DNA of 64,000 bases from Turnera subulata (taxonomy: Eukaryota; Streptophyta; Magnoliopsida; Malpighiales; Passifloraceae), in NCBI GenBank assembly GCA_028386065.3, contig JAKUCV010003701.1:64077-128076 (forward strand), given 5' to 3'. How positions within the stretch are numbered: position 1 is the stretch's first letter; the number at the start of each line of letters is the position of its first letter. Shown here piece after piece: positions 1-12,331 of this stretch. The notes below the pieces were generated by a model, which saw only the letters and a program-made list of their open reading frames with translations, did not search any database and was not told the origin of the DNA. A program made the position numbers and the translations under genes.

Positions 1-220
1 CATATTCTTTACATGAAAATCATTATAATGCTGAGCTTCGTGCACTTTTGTTTTCCACATGTTTCGAGTAGGGAATATTCATAGTATTTTAATGCTGGTT
101 AAAGCTCATTTCTGACAAGGTTCTTCTCTTCCACAGTCTCATTATGATACTTGTTATGTGATTGTTGTTTATTTGTTTAATTAGTAGGAAATAAGTTGGT
201 TTCTTTTACTAATTTTCCAG

Positions 221-3200
221 GATTGGGGTCGTTTGCTTACCTTTGTTGAGAAGTCTGTTCAAAAACTCTGGAGAGAAAATGCTGCTAACAGTATGCTTTC
301 TCATCAATGTTCTGCTTCATGTAATTATTGTAATGACATTTTGTTTCTGAAATAGAAGAGTTGGCACAATAACTTGTTCCTTAAAACGTTTATAACTGCT
401 GAAGTGATATTTTCTTCCTCAAAATTTCTTAATAACTTATAAATGTTTGCTGAAGGATCTTTGCATCATTCAGTTGACGATATGGTCTGCGGAAATGAAG
501 TGAAAGAGGGTGATGATATCACTTCAGCAAAAGAAGGTACAGTGCCAAGTACATCCAATACTTTTGTAAATTGTATCTTAATTTATGTCTACTGCTTCCA
601 CCGCTTATTTTTCTTCATTTCTTCTGATACAACATGTGGTTATTTTCTCTCAAGCGTAAATGGTGTCTTTCAATATCTGAATCTTTTCTGCTGCTAGGTT
701 TGTTTGCTGCACAGTTGCCAGAGAACTCTGCGTTTGCTCCGTTTTTGCATGGGAATCAGAATCGTCAACCTTCTTGTTACCTTGGTTCCTCCTCATTCGA
801 CATGCTAACTAAAGAGGTTAACCACATTTTGAGTAGCGAGTATGTTGAAGTTCCATCTCGAGAATTTTGCATGAATGGTTCAGAATTCAAGGAGAAACAA
901 GATGATGAGTCAACTATTTGTCAGTCAGACTATTCTTTTCAGTTATGGGACAACTCCTTTTGTAAACGCACACCAAAAGTTACTAAAGAGCGTGATAGCA
1001 CTCTCTTGGAGTCTGACGTCAGTTTTTTGTGTTCAAATGACATCAAAGATATGATCAGTGACACAGAAAAATTCTGTGATCAGATGGAGGGGTTTATTGT
1101 CAGCTCTGACAGGCAATGTGTGACCCCTGAAATAGGGTTGAGGGCAAGAAATGGTTATGTGGAGAATTTCTTATCTTCACAGTATCAAGAGCTCAGCAAC
1201 GAAATAGAAGATGAAAAGAGGAATAGAAAACCTTTCTTACGGAGTTGTTCCTCGCAAAGAAGCCAACCACTTGATAGGGCTTGGTCTATCAAACATGAAG
1301 GATCTGAATATCCAGTTGACAGCTACTATGGCAAAAGGAGGAGGGTTTGTGCTGGTGAAATATTTGACCACCCAGAAGCTGATTTCAGCAACCAGACATT
1401 TGATGCCTTCCCTCAGACATTGTGGCAGGATAAGGGGCTATGCATCCAAAAGTTTCCCAGTCATCCTGTGAGAGTTAATGCATCTGTAGATTTTGATGTT
1501 TCTTCAGGAGCTTCTATGAAGCCATCTTTGCATCATGCAGATCCGTTATCTGGTGAGAGAGGCATTGCATCTTCAAGTTCGGAATGGTTCTCTGCAATTC
1601 CAGATGCTTTGTGTGAAGCCACAGCTTGGGACGACAGAGACTTCAATTATGATAATGCACATAAAGGGAGTGTGAATTTAGATACCAGGCCAAGCGATTG
1701 GGATTTTGCAGATAGGATGAAAAGTGACCTGAAATTTGAGGATGAGATTGCATTACAGGATTGCAGCCAAGAGAACTGCATCTCAAGCCGTAAACAAAGT
1801 TTGTTAGATTTTAATGATTATGCCTATTCTAGTGAGGATATGTGCGGATTTGTTCAAGGACATCTAGAAGATGAACTTTATTTAGAACATCCTGATCGAT
1901 CCATCGGTGAGAAAGATCGCTTACCCGTTAACAAGTATTCTGAAGGTCACAAAAGGAATGACACGTTTGAAAACAGAGGAAGATATTCAAGGCATCAATA
2001 TGTCCAAAATGATTATGTTCCTAGAAAGCAATGCCGAAGGAGCTATTCCGCTCCCCCATTTCATAGACCGAAGAGAAAGTTTATTTCATTAAACTTCCAT
2101 CTAAAGGAAGAAGGGAAACCCTGTGCTCAGCGCTTCCTTGAAAATAATCATGGTACAGGTAGTGCTTTCAATTTTATCCTATATGTCTTGGAACATTGAT
2201 ACAAAGCCGATTGACAAGCCTGTATTATTTGCAGAAGCCAAGAAATTATTTCATCCCTCTCACCAAGAGGATTTACTACTTGGCACCAGGTATTATCCTT
2301 TTCTGATTTTCAAGGTTTCTTTTGTAAGATTTTTTTTTTTTTTTGAGAAGGTGATTTTCAGGTTTTTATATGTTCCAATATTTCATCTATGTCTTTCTGG
2401 GATGTTCTCCAGAGCGGATGTGATGAGCCAGTCAAATGTTATGTTGGAAATCAGAGATATTCCAAAAGACACAAAATTTGACCACTCTGGATACCTCAAG
2501 GCCTCAGATTCTCCAATTGAAGGTAACTACCCTCATTTAGAGAGACTGAGTTAGTGTTGGGTGGAAGACAAGGCTGACATATCTCTCACTGTGAATACCT
2601 TCAAAATCTGAAGAGGAGGTCTATGTGCTGAGGCACAGGATATTTTGTTGAGATGCGCTTGTTGATCTAATTTAAGCAGCGGGATTTATTGATTGCGCTA
2701 GGAATATAGTTTATGTTGCTTTTCTTTTTTAATCTATTGCTGTCAGCCTATCTAATATCTTAAATTTGAATTTGTCTTTTCTTCTATTGCCAACTATTTT
2801 ATATTATCTCATCAATAAAGCATTGAATGTTCTTGTCATCATTAGTATGTTGACAAAGTCATGTTCTCAACATAAGTCCAGTATACAGGAGTGCATGCAT
2901 TTCTGGCTGTATATGTTGATGCACTTGAATATCTTAATATATGAATGAGAGCATTGGTTCCTGGTAATTTATCTTTCAGGTTTTCTTCCAAAGGGAATAG
3001 AGGAGAAAAAAGATTCTGCCACAAAATGGCGGGATGGCCTGGAACAAATTGCAGTTAAGTGTTTTGCAGTTGTTGAAGATTTCCTTAAGCAGAACAGATT
3101 TTTCTATGTTGTACAAGTTTCTGCTCTTTCTCTTAAATATTTTCTTTCGTTTACAGTATAAGAAAATGTCATGTGAACGTGACAATCAGCGTAAGATACT

Positions 3201-5418
3201 TGACATCAATTCAGGATTCTTGCATCTTGCTTCCCATTCATTGGTTCCAGAATCTATTCCCATGAACTTCCTTGAGGGTGCCAAAGTTCTTCAGCAAGTA
3301 GACAAGAAATTCATCCCAATTGTTTCTGGTCAGACACTTGCTATTATAGATCAGGTTGGTTTGTTGCATATCTCCTTGATATTAGTCGCATCTGGCATAC
3401 ATGTTTAGATGGTTTCAAAAACAAAACTCTTAGTTGAAAGAGGAATTTAGAGAGTTAGAGTATGTATGAGTTATGATAAGATTCAGTAAATGTGTTTGGC
3501 CTTCAGTGGGAATACTGTTTCTATTTAGGAGGATGGCTTTTCATGTGAATACCTTTATCCTCAAGGAGTAAGCCATAAATTTCTTGTACTTTCATTAAAG
3601 AACGATACTTGTCGCTGCTCCTTTGCAAATTACAGAAATTTGATGAATAGAAATCATACACCTCCACACACCACACATTCACATAGAATCACAGGAGAGT
3701 GCTGCAAATAGTTGGCAGTATTAATGACTTTGGTGGTGGTCCCGTGCTACAGCATGCTGCAGATGAAAGGATTCGACTGGAGGAACTTCGCCAGAAGGTA
3801 AGTAATTTAGGATTATTGCACTAGTTACATATCAGACAACTTATGAATTGGATGTGCAGGTGTTATCTGCAGAAGCAAAGACAATAACGTACCTGAATGC
3901 AGAAAAAGAGTTGGTATATTCCTTTTCTTTTTCTTGTCATGTGAAATGTTCCTGTTGTCTGTGTCATCACTGTGAGTGTTAGAGAAGTTTGAGATATCTT
4001 TGATAATTTTACTAACAGATCCTTCCAGAAATGGGGTATCAGCTACTTCAGAATTATGCTGAACAAGTAAAAGATTGGGGTTGGTTATGCAATATTCAAG
4101 CTCAAGGTTCAGGGACCTTCAAAAAGTAATTTCACTTCCCTCTCCCTTCTCCAGCAACTTTTTGGTCCGTCTACATAAATTAAAGAAGACAATCTTTTCA
4201 GATTTCATATACAACTTACATTAGAACATTGCATTGGTGGAAATCGAAATAGAGGTGGTGATTCTTGATTGAAAGTGCAACATCATGCTAGATAATTATG
4301 CTTCAGCTGGCTATACAGTAAATAAATCTGTCTCCTTCAAGGAAACTAGCATGGATGCTAAAGTTCCTTATCTTACAGGAATTTGAACATTCTCCACCGG
4401 CAACCAACTGTGGTCATACTTCTTGCGGTGAGGCATCAGCACTTTTTGTATCATATGATAATGTTAACTATTTTTTTTTAAAAAAATTGTTTCTTGAAAG
4501 CCGGAGTGAGTTTATGTACATTTGCTAACAATTGATGGAGTTTGATATAAATTCTAATCCTTTTGAATTTACGTATTTCTTATTTGAAGAGTCGTATCCT
4601 GTCACGTGTTGGTCATTTGAAATCTGTTGCAGGTGCCCTGCATTCTAGGCGTCAATTTGTCTGATGAAGATCTTTTGGAATTCCTTCAACAGGTAATCGC
4701 TTGTTATTGTCTTCCAGCAAACCTATCTAACCCATCATCTTTCGAACAAATGGCCTTTCTAACTCTTCTTTGTGTCTACCTTTAGCTTGCTGAGACAGAT
4801 GGCTCTTCAACAATACCACCTTCTGTTCTTCGTGTCCTTAATTTTAAAGCATGCAGAGGTACCTGCTTATTCTCACTGAAACCACTTATATGTTTACCTT
4901 CTTCACCATTTTCTTGTTGGAATTGGCATAATTTATTCAAGATATATAATTTAGCTTCTGGTGAAATTACTTTTCTTCTATAACAACTTCTTCTCATGAT
5001 GTTATGATTAAGGTGCAATTATGTTTGGAGATTCTTTGCTACACTCTGAATGTGCACTCATTGTTGAAGAGCTAAAAAAGACTTCCCTTTGTTTTCAAGT
5101 AAGTATTAATACAACTTTCATATCAAATTTTGGAATGAAATGTATGTGTAAGTGTGTATATGGAGAAAGGAGAGAGAGAGAGAGAGAGAGAGACTTTTAA
5201 TGGCAGAGTTTAATGACGATCGAGCGTGCGAATTCTTGATGTAGTGTGCTCATGGACGGCCAACGACTGCTCCTCTTGTCAACTTGGAGGCATTGCACAA
5301 GCAGATAGCTCGGCTTGGAAAGTCAAGCAAGACTTCAAATGATTCATGGCATGGGTTACGGAGACAAGCCATCAGTCTTGAACGCACAGCACAACGTTTA
5401 CACTCAGCTAGGGCGTAG
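221..5418 (+). CDS. MLH3: DNA mismatch repair protein MLH3, C-terminal 898 residues (5' end outside window)
   Basis: MLH3 pairs with MLH1 (MutLgamma), an endonuclease that resolves meiotic crossover intermediates in the nucleus. Exons seen: 221-290, 456-536, 698-2158, 2235-2289, 2413-2522, 2980-3053, 3157-3354, 3753-3797, 3860-3913, 4019-4125, 4379-4427, 4633-4692, 4786-4858, 5013-5098 and 5245-5418 (TAG). All junctions are GT-AG and phases are continuous (2697 nt). The first exon starts with DWGRLLTFVEKS, the end of the N-terminal MutL region; the ATPase exons lie left of the window. The 1461-nt exon 698-2158 encodes the poorly conserved linker. The C-terminal domain carries all endonuclease motifs: DQHA(X)2E(X)4E as DQHAADERIRLEE, ACRGAIMFGD, and CAHGRP (the usual CPHGRP with Ala for Pro). 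An intron falls exactly between DQ and HA. Family assignment is firm; the exact edges of the linker exons are inferred. Confidence 0.93.
5170..5193. repeat. (GA)n microsatellite in the last MLH3 intron
   Basis: About 12 AG units lie in the intron between the last two MLH3 exons, 51 bp upstream of the terminal acceptor. This is a likely length-variable simple repeat. Confidence 0.9.
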
Positions 5419-6273
5419 TCCGGATTAGAAACCAATAAGGATCGACTGCTTTGGGAAGCATCTTCCCTATAATATCTTCTCGTAACTGTAAAGTCATTCT
5501 TTGTCACTTGTATAGGCCCACTGTATATGAGTCACGTAATTGCTGTACATAGAAAGAGACCAAATTTGGCACTTTTATATCAGTAGATATTGGCACACAC
5601 TATTGGTCCTATAATGACATGCTTTGCATGCAATACCGTACAAAATCTCTTTGTAAATAACCCGTCATGGCAGTTGTGCAGAGGCCGAGGCATGTGTTGG
5701 AAGATATCCTCAATTCCAATTATTCAACCATGGATGGGATCCAATTAAAAAATATGGTGCAGAAATAAGAAAAGAGGTCTATGCTGAAGAGGTTTAGCTA
5801 CCCAGAGAGGAACTAAAGAAAATAGAGCAAAAGAAAATATGACTTCATGACTTATGCTCTCAGTTGGAGACTATAACCGCTAGTTGATTTTGCGAAACGA
5901 AATTGAATACCAATTGAAGGATGATGGAAGCTCCATTGTATTGATCAAACAGAAAAGCTCCTCATTCTATTAACAAAATACAATAGCTCCTCAAGATCGT
6001 ACAATAAACAGAAAACACAACAAAATGATTATCCAGTCCAGTCATTCTACAACTTTTCTATCAAGGTCGAACCTAAAGGGACCTGTGGACTCTATAGCCG
6101 TGGGGTGGTCTTCCTTTAGGAGCTTTCCAGCATGTTCTGTGATTAAGCCATCAAATACATAAATTCTTTCGTTATCATTGCTATAAGACACCAACAACCT
6201 CAACCTTGGAAACCCAAAGGCTCTAGCGAAGCCAAATTTGTCAAGAAATTAGAAACAGCAGATGAATTGAGTG
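5419..6273. other. Convergent 3' intergenic region between MLH3 and WOX13
   Basis: This holds the 3' UTR of MLH3 from the left and that of WOX13 from the right. No further gene is supported. A 66-codon stop-free frame without an ATG (minus strand, about 6057-6257) lies in the WOX13 3' UTR and is discussed among the rejected items. Confidence 0.6.
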
Positions 6274-8711
6274 TCATCCTGCCATGCCATAGTCATCTGC
6301 TTGTTCGTAAAGATTATAGCTTCCTGGCACTCCCATCTTTCCAGTTAGGTGGTCATCCGCTGCATAATGCAATTGCAAGCAATAAGAGCACAAACAACCA
6401 ATAGGACATGACTAGGATATTCCAAAGCACACATATATCAGCAGCTACCACAGAATAAGTAATGAAATAGTATGCTCGCCATGGCATAAATTGGATTTCA
6501 AGATTTTCAGGCCTAATGGTTTGCAATATCATCTAGAATCTACCCTGGCATGAACTAAATACAATCCTTGTACTTTGTAACCGGCACAGATCACTATTTT
6601 CCTACAAGTAAAAATGCCTAACTGTCCCCAAGGTGTTCATTTGAATTTCGAAATAGTAGAGACACTGCCCCCTACATTGAGGGATCCTAACATTGACGAA
6701 GATGGATTGTGCAGAGGATGCTTAAGCAGGAATAGAGGCAACTGAGATGAAGAAAGAATGGTTGCGGAAGGACATGCCAGCTACCCAAGTTGGGAGAAAA
6801 TATGGTCTAGAGGAGAGAAGGCTAGCAGAAAATATCTAAGCTGCTTCTAAATTGGACAAAGTAAGAGGGGACCCTTAGAAATAAGGTACCTTTAAGCGTT
6901 AAAACAATATACATATTGTTTCAGAGATTTATCAGGCAGAAACTGGTGATATTCTTTCACTTGAAACTTAAGGTATTATGAGACAGGCAGGTGTTCATTT
7001 TTTATACATTTTCCTTTTGTCAAAAGTTTGTGGTGGATTCATGATAGCATCTGCTTAATCGAAAACATTAGAATGCTATACCGAAAACAGTTGTGAGGTT
7101 GGAAAACAATTCAAAATCTGACAGGTTTAAAACTTTTAATAAGTGGTTTTGGCAACATGGAAATGCTAGGTTCCAGGTGGAACCTACATACTCAGATTTG
7201 GTAACCCACCCAAGAAGTGCAGTTCAGAGCTTATCTCAGGGCTCTGGAAGCACAGATCATCAGCTCGTGTAGGGTTCTGCTGGGAATGGAACATCTCAGG
7301 TTTTGTCTTCTTCTCATTCAATGAATCAACCTCTGTCTCCACTTCTGATTCAACATTGCTGGATGATGCAACCAATTGCTTCCTCTTAGACCGAGCACGC
7401 CTATTTTGGAACCAATTATACACATTAGTTTCAGAAATCTGTCCATGCTGGCTGAGCTCAGATGTTATCTCCTTGATCTTTTGCTTGCTAGGAGTTCCAT
7501 TCCCTTGATCAAAGATACGCTCCAGAATCTGAAGCTGCACAGGTGTTGGAGTCCACCGTTGTCTGGCAGTAATTTTGTGTGCACCAGATGCCATCAGTGG
7601 GTCACAGTACAGATTCCCCAGCCTGCCACCTGCAAACATAAAAAATTATCCTTCAGCATACAAACTTTAAGTGCACATTATAGTATCCTTGACATGGGTG
7701 GATCTAAGATTCTAAGTATTAGCAAATATAAGCATCATACCTCATTCACTATAAAAATTAGTAAGACGAGAAACAAACTTTTAAATGCTACTCTATCAGA
7801 TTCTGACAAACTTGCCAAGACATACTAAATCTGCAACCGTATGATAAATGATTGAAATCCATCTGCAGGAAATGAGGTTCTTGTAATTGGGTTTCAAGTT
7901 CATAAACAACTTCCACACCTACATGAAGAAAACTGGACACTGATGTTCTGGGATTGATTAGGTAAAAACGGAGTGTTGACACTCTAATAGAGGGCCAAAC
8001 TTGGAGAAAAAAGACAATTCTCGTTCCTTTCAGACATAACTGAATTGCTTGAGAAAATTTTAGAAACACGTGCAAGTCTTTGAGACACAACACTATACAA
8101 GACTGCTCTCAAGTCCCAACCGAACTAGAACATAACATGTGATACTTTCACCGACACAGAACACTCTCCCTAAAATTCTGCCCAGCTTTGGATGTGACAA
8201 AAGTAGTAAAAAGAATCAGACATAACAGGAAAAACAAACCAGAATTGTGTCTGTACACGATAAAAAAAGGCCAATCTCGGTTAACTTCACAGCAAATCCA
8301 CATGACCCAGATGGCCAAAAACCCTTGATGACACACCAATAAAAGTAAACAAAAAAAAAAAACAAAGACAAAGGCATCATAACCTGCAAGATCCTGCTGG
8401 GCAGAGAGATTCTTGTGCATCTCCACTAACTGCTCACAAATGGTAGCATAAACAGCAATCTGCTTCCTCAGAGTCTCCAGTTGCTCATCAGTCATGACCT
8501 TCACGTACAACATCCCCCCTCCTCCTCCTCCATTCACATTACCATTATTACCATTAACACCAGCAGTACTAGTAGTAGTGCTCATGTTACCGCTACCATT
8601 CCGATTCTCTCTTGGGTTTTGACCCTCTTGGTGTGGCGGTAGTTGCTGCGTCGGTTGTTGGTGATGGTGGTGGTGGCGGTGGTGGTGGTGGTTGTTAGTG
8701 TCCCACTCCAT
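6274..8711 (-). CDS. WOX13: WUSCHEL-related homeobox 13-type transcription factor (283 aa)
   Basis: A nuclear homeodomain protein of the ancient WOX clade. Three exons run on the minus strand: 8711-8384 (ATG in the MEWD context), 7629-7192 and 6359-6274 (TGA). Phases add up to 284 codons. Exon 1 encodes a His-rich run (about residues 8-17), a poly-Gly run and the clade-specific block [20 protein letters not shown]. Exon 2 encodes the homeodomain from [19 protein letters not shown] to [16 protein letters not shown] (about residues 130-193), followed by [14 protein letters not shown] and the [11 protein letters not shown] block. Exon 3 encodes the typical WOX13 tail ([19 protein letters not shown]). 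An ATG further upstream in the same open frame gives a hydrophobic leader unlike any WOX protein, so the MEWD start is preferred. Length matches the family (about 270 aa). Confidence 0.93.
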
Positions 8712-11700
8712 TACTACCCTTTCTTGGTCATAACACAAAACCACATAAAATGGAAAGGGGAAGGTAAGGGAAAGTGAAGAAAACAGGGCAAAAGAAAAGG
8801 TTTTTTTGAACGTCAAGTGTACAGTGAGCGCATTAAAAAGAGACAAAACAAAACAAACAGTGAAAAAGTGAGACAATAAAAAGGCGTTTATTGTGTAGTA
8901 GGAGAAAGTTTAATGTTGTTGGTGTTCCCTGTTCGTGTGTGTCTGGGTTTGTTTTTGTAATACTAAATACTGCTAAAGAGTAGTTGTAAGTACACTAATG
9001 AGGAGGCTATATATGTATGTATTTTAGCATGTTTGTGTGGCTCGTGTGTTTGAATTTTTTTTTTCTTTTCCTACACAAAAGACAAATTAGGGAGCCGATG
9101 ATTATGGGTGATTGATTTTAAACAGATTTTTCTTTGAATTGTTGGATTGGAAAATGTTGACTCTAATGCTGACCTTACTATTGTAGGTACATATGTTTTT
9201 GGTGATATTGATGCATACTTGGTGAGTGGCCTCAAAATATGGATGGATAGACTTTTGTAACATTTTTTTGTGGGTTGATTTGTGATTGGTTGGTTGTGTT
9301 AATTACTTGTGATTTACTAAGATGGCGGAAATAAAGTAACAATGGAAATTATTTTAGGTCAAAACAGAGAATAGGAAGGAAGGAAAATATTTTATCATGG
9401 GTCAACCATATCACATTGGTAATTCTTCTTTTGTCAACCCGTATGTAGTAATATGTACCAAATAAATATGCAATTTTTTTTTTGGGTTAAAAAAAATATG
9501 TTGAAATATGCAATTAGTTTGTCCGTCCAAACAAGCAAGACCCCTTGTGAAGAAGAAAAAAATATATCCGCTCATTACAATTACAATGATCTAAAATTGT
9601 GTGGTACTCACTAACCTTCATTCTTATTCAGAGTACATCTTCCTGATTTATGGAATATCTGGCTCTGAAAGAAAAAAAAAAAAAGAAGAAGAAAATGACT
9701 CATTAAAAAGGAAGGTGTGGCCAATGAGACAATGACATTAATGTACTTGCTCTGCAAACCCCTGTGTGTGAATCTATGAATGAATGTCCAGACCTGAAAG
9801 GTCAACATAAACCAGTTAGTTCCCATTACCAAATCCCCAACAATCAAACACACACACACTGTCATTTGCACTGAAGCCAAAAAAATGGCAGAAAATAAAC
9901 ATTCTTCAGTAGTGTCTGGTGGTGGGTGCATGCATGGATGGTTCCAGGTAAAAACACAAAGCAAGCAAATACCCAAGCTGCTTCTGCCACTGAGGGAGAC
10001 TGACATGTGCCCATGTGGTAGTATTCCTTAATTAGTTTTCTTCTGCTTAGATTCCATAACCAGAAGCATTCTTACATTCCCTCAACGACATTACTTGCCG
10101 ACTTGTCTCTCTTTTGTTTTTGTTGCCTGCCCTTCTCTATTTGATTTAATACCCCAACTGGAGTACATGGAGTCGGTATCTGCATTGAGAGGTACTACCA
10201 TTTACCTGTACATTAATTAATGAAGAGACAAAGCTACATGCCAAAAAGATGCAGAACGTGAAACTGTCTCTAGTTTAAAGTTACTGGAACATGTTTTCCT
10301 TGTAATATTCTTGGGGATTGGTACCACGGACCACGTTGTCTTCTTTGTTTCTTGCTAGTTTATGCATGCAAAACAACATTAGTTGTATTTGGAGCATAAT
10401 CCATGATTTTTGTCTTCATAGGGGTAAATTGTGACAAATGAATACGGATCCATTATTCAGTGTATGCCACTATTTTTGTTTCTCCGTGCAACTTGACTCA
10501 TAAGGACATCAGATAATGGATTATTTATCTCCAAGAATAATCCAAATCAGGAATAATTAAAGAGCTCCCATCAACTACTGATGCTCTAAATGGTACTTGT
10601 ATCCAAGAAAAAATGAGTAAGAAGAAGGTGAAGAAACGGCATTTTGGTTATAAAACTATACTCATATTAGGAAATCTTGGAAGTTAATAAATCAAAGCTA
10701 GCCAATAGTATACTAGTAGTTGGTAGTGGTTGAAAGATAAGGGACCATTTAAAAGGCTATATAATTAAGTGAAGGGAGCATAATTAGGTGGCGTCCATGG
10801 ATGTTGATTAGTGGTTAGCCCAATTTGCAAGAAAAAATTGAAGACCCATGTGGGACTAATCACCTAACATGAATAGTCTTTTTCTGGTGCAATGTTGCAT
10901 TCCCCACACAGTGTTTGATTGCCTAAAATTGGCTAAAATATCAAGGAGGGAGGATTAACACTCTTGGTTTCTGTTCTTTCAATGCTGATTCTTCTTTTTG
11001 GAACCAATCTTGACCGTGACAATTCGTTGCACCTAACTGAATTTAAGTGCCCCCTCACTGATTAATTTTCTCTGGCCAAGATGGCTACATGAACATCATC
11101 ACAAATATGAGGATGTAGGAGATGAATTTGATAATAGTTGCCATGACCCTAACAAGACTCTCCTAAGTGGGTACTCTTCTTTTGTTTTTTGTTTTCCACT
11201 ATTTTGGTGTGTGCTTTCCAGTTTCCACAAGATTCTAAAATATAGTGGCAGATCCTCTTTTGAATACTTAGTGTCTTGCACTTTACCAGTACCTTTTTCT
11301 CACTGACAAAACTGCCTCTAAAGAAAAAATTTATCCTTGTCTCCAGTTTCGGTCAGATAATGATTTTGTGTTCGGTGGATTTTACTTTTCAAAGTAGAAC
11401 GAGGCAAAGAAACCAGACCAGTCAAGGGGAAAAAAATGTCATGAAACTAAGTAAAGGTAAGATAATGGGCCAGAAATGAGAATTGGGCAAGTCCAAAAGC
11501 TATCATATCCTTATTTGAAGATCCTATTACTATTTTTCTACCCCATTCTTCACGTTATCTGCTAGTTCAAAGCATATAAGTTCCTGAAAAAATGTCTCAT
11601 GCAGTCGGCTCTGACTACTATTTTTCTATTTTTGGTCAATGTAGAATCCATTACGTCTAGGAAGTCCATGTTAGAAAATGTTAGGCCAGTCTGTGCCAGA

Positions 11701-12331
11701 CATGTCAACTGAAAGACTCATTCAATAGATATAACTTGATAGATCGATAGAACAAAAATAAAAATTTGGGCTAGGAGTGAAAGTCCAAAGAGTAACTTGG
11801 AGATAACAAACGAGGCAACCCAAAAACTTGGCAATTCTTTGACAGGCCTGGTTCCTCGGCCCAGTAAGTGCCTGATCCTTTCTCAAGGCAAACATCAATT
11901 TCACCACCAACAAGAGACTATAATACCCACAAGCAGAAGCAGCAAACTGGGAAACTGATTAAGCACTGAACAATTGGATCTTTGTAGATATATGCATTCT
12001 ATTCTTGGAGATTAAATTGTTAAAAGTATTCTCAAGATCACACCCAGAAACTTCCCAGCAAATAATAAACCAATATTGCAAGAAAAGAAAACCTAGTGAA
12101 TACATGCAATCAGCTCATTTACAGCAGTACTGGTATACAATCCTATATATATATATATATATATATCTCCAAACACTCACATGTACACATGGACATGCAG
12201 CCTCCTATATCTACTGCAAGCAAACATGGCAGCGTCCAGTTACGATATGGCCCCGTAAATCATTTCAATCAAAAGAATCATTTGTATAATTCTCCAGTAT
12301 ATATATGCCATTTCCACTTCAGAAGATGTCA
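8712..12331. other. Intergenic: WOX13 upstream region and TRM-gene 3' flank
   Basis: This is AT-rich spacer with homopolymer runs. Open frames here (for example 9611-10006 on the minus strand) have no recognisable protein character and cross poly-A/T runs. The WOX13 promoter should lie just right of 8711 and the 3' UTR of the TRM gene just left of 12332. No gene or intact transposon was seen. Confidence 0.5.
12144..12166. repeat. (TA)n microsatellite
   Basis: An uninterrupted TA run of about 11 units lies near the 3' end of the TRM gene. Confidence 0.9.

Noticed and set aside
6057..6257. 66-codon stop-free minus-strand frame with protein-like composition (LLVSYSNDNERIYVFDGL) just after the WOX13 stop
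   Set aside because: It is bounded by TAA and TGA, has no ATG and no clear splice partners, and lies in the WOX13 3' UTR. A chance open frame of this length is not rare.
8148..8383. Extension of the first WOX13 exon frame to 8148
   Set aside because: This is read-through into the intron after the GT donor at 8383-8382; the homeodomain exon at 7629 continues the correct phase.
9611..10006. 131-codon minus-strand frame
   Set aside because: Crosses poly-A/T runs, hydrophobic by composition only, no family resemblance and no splice context.
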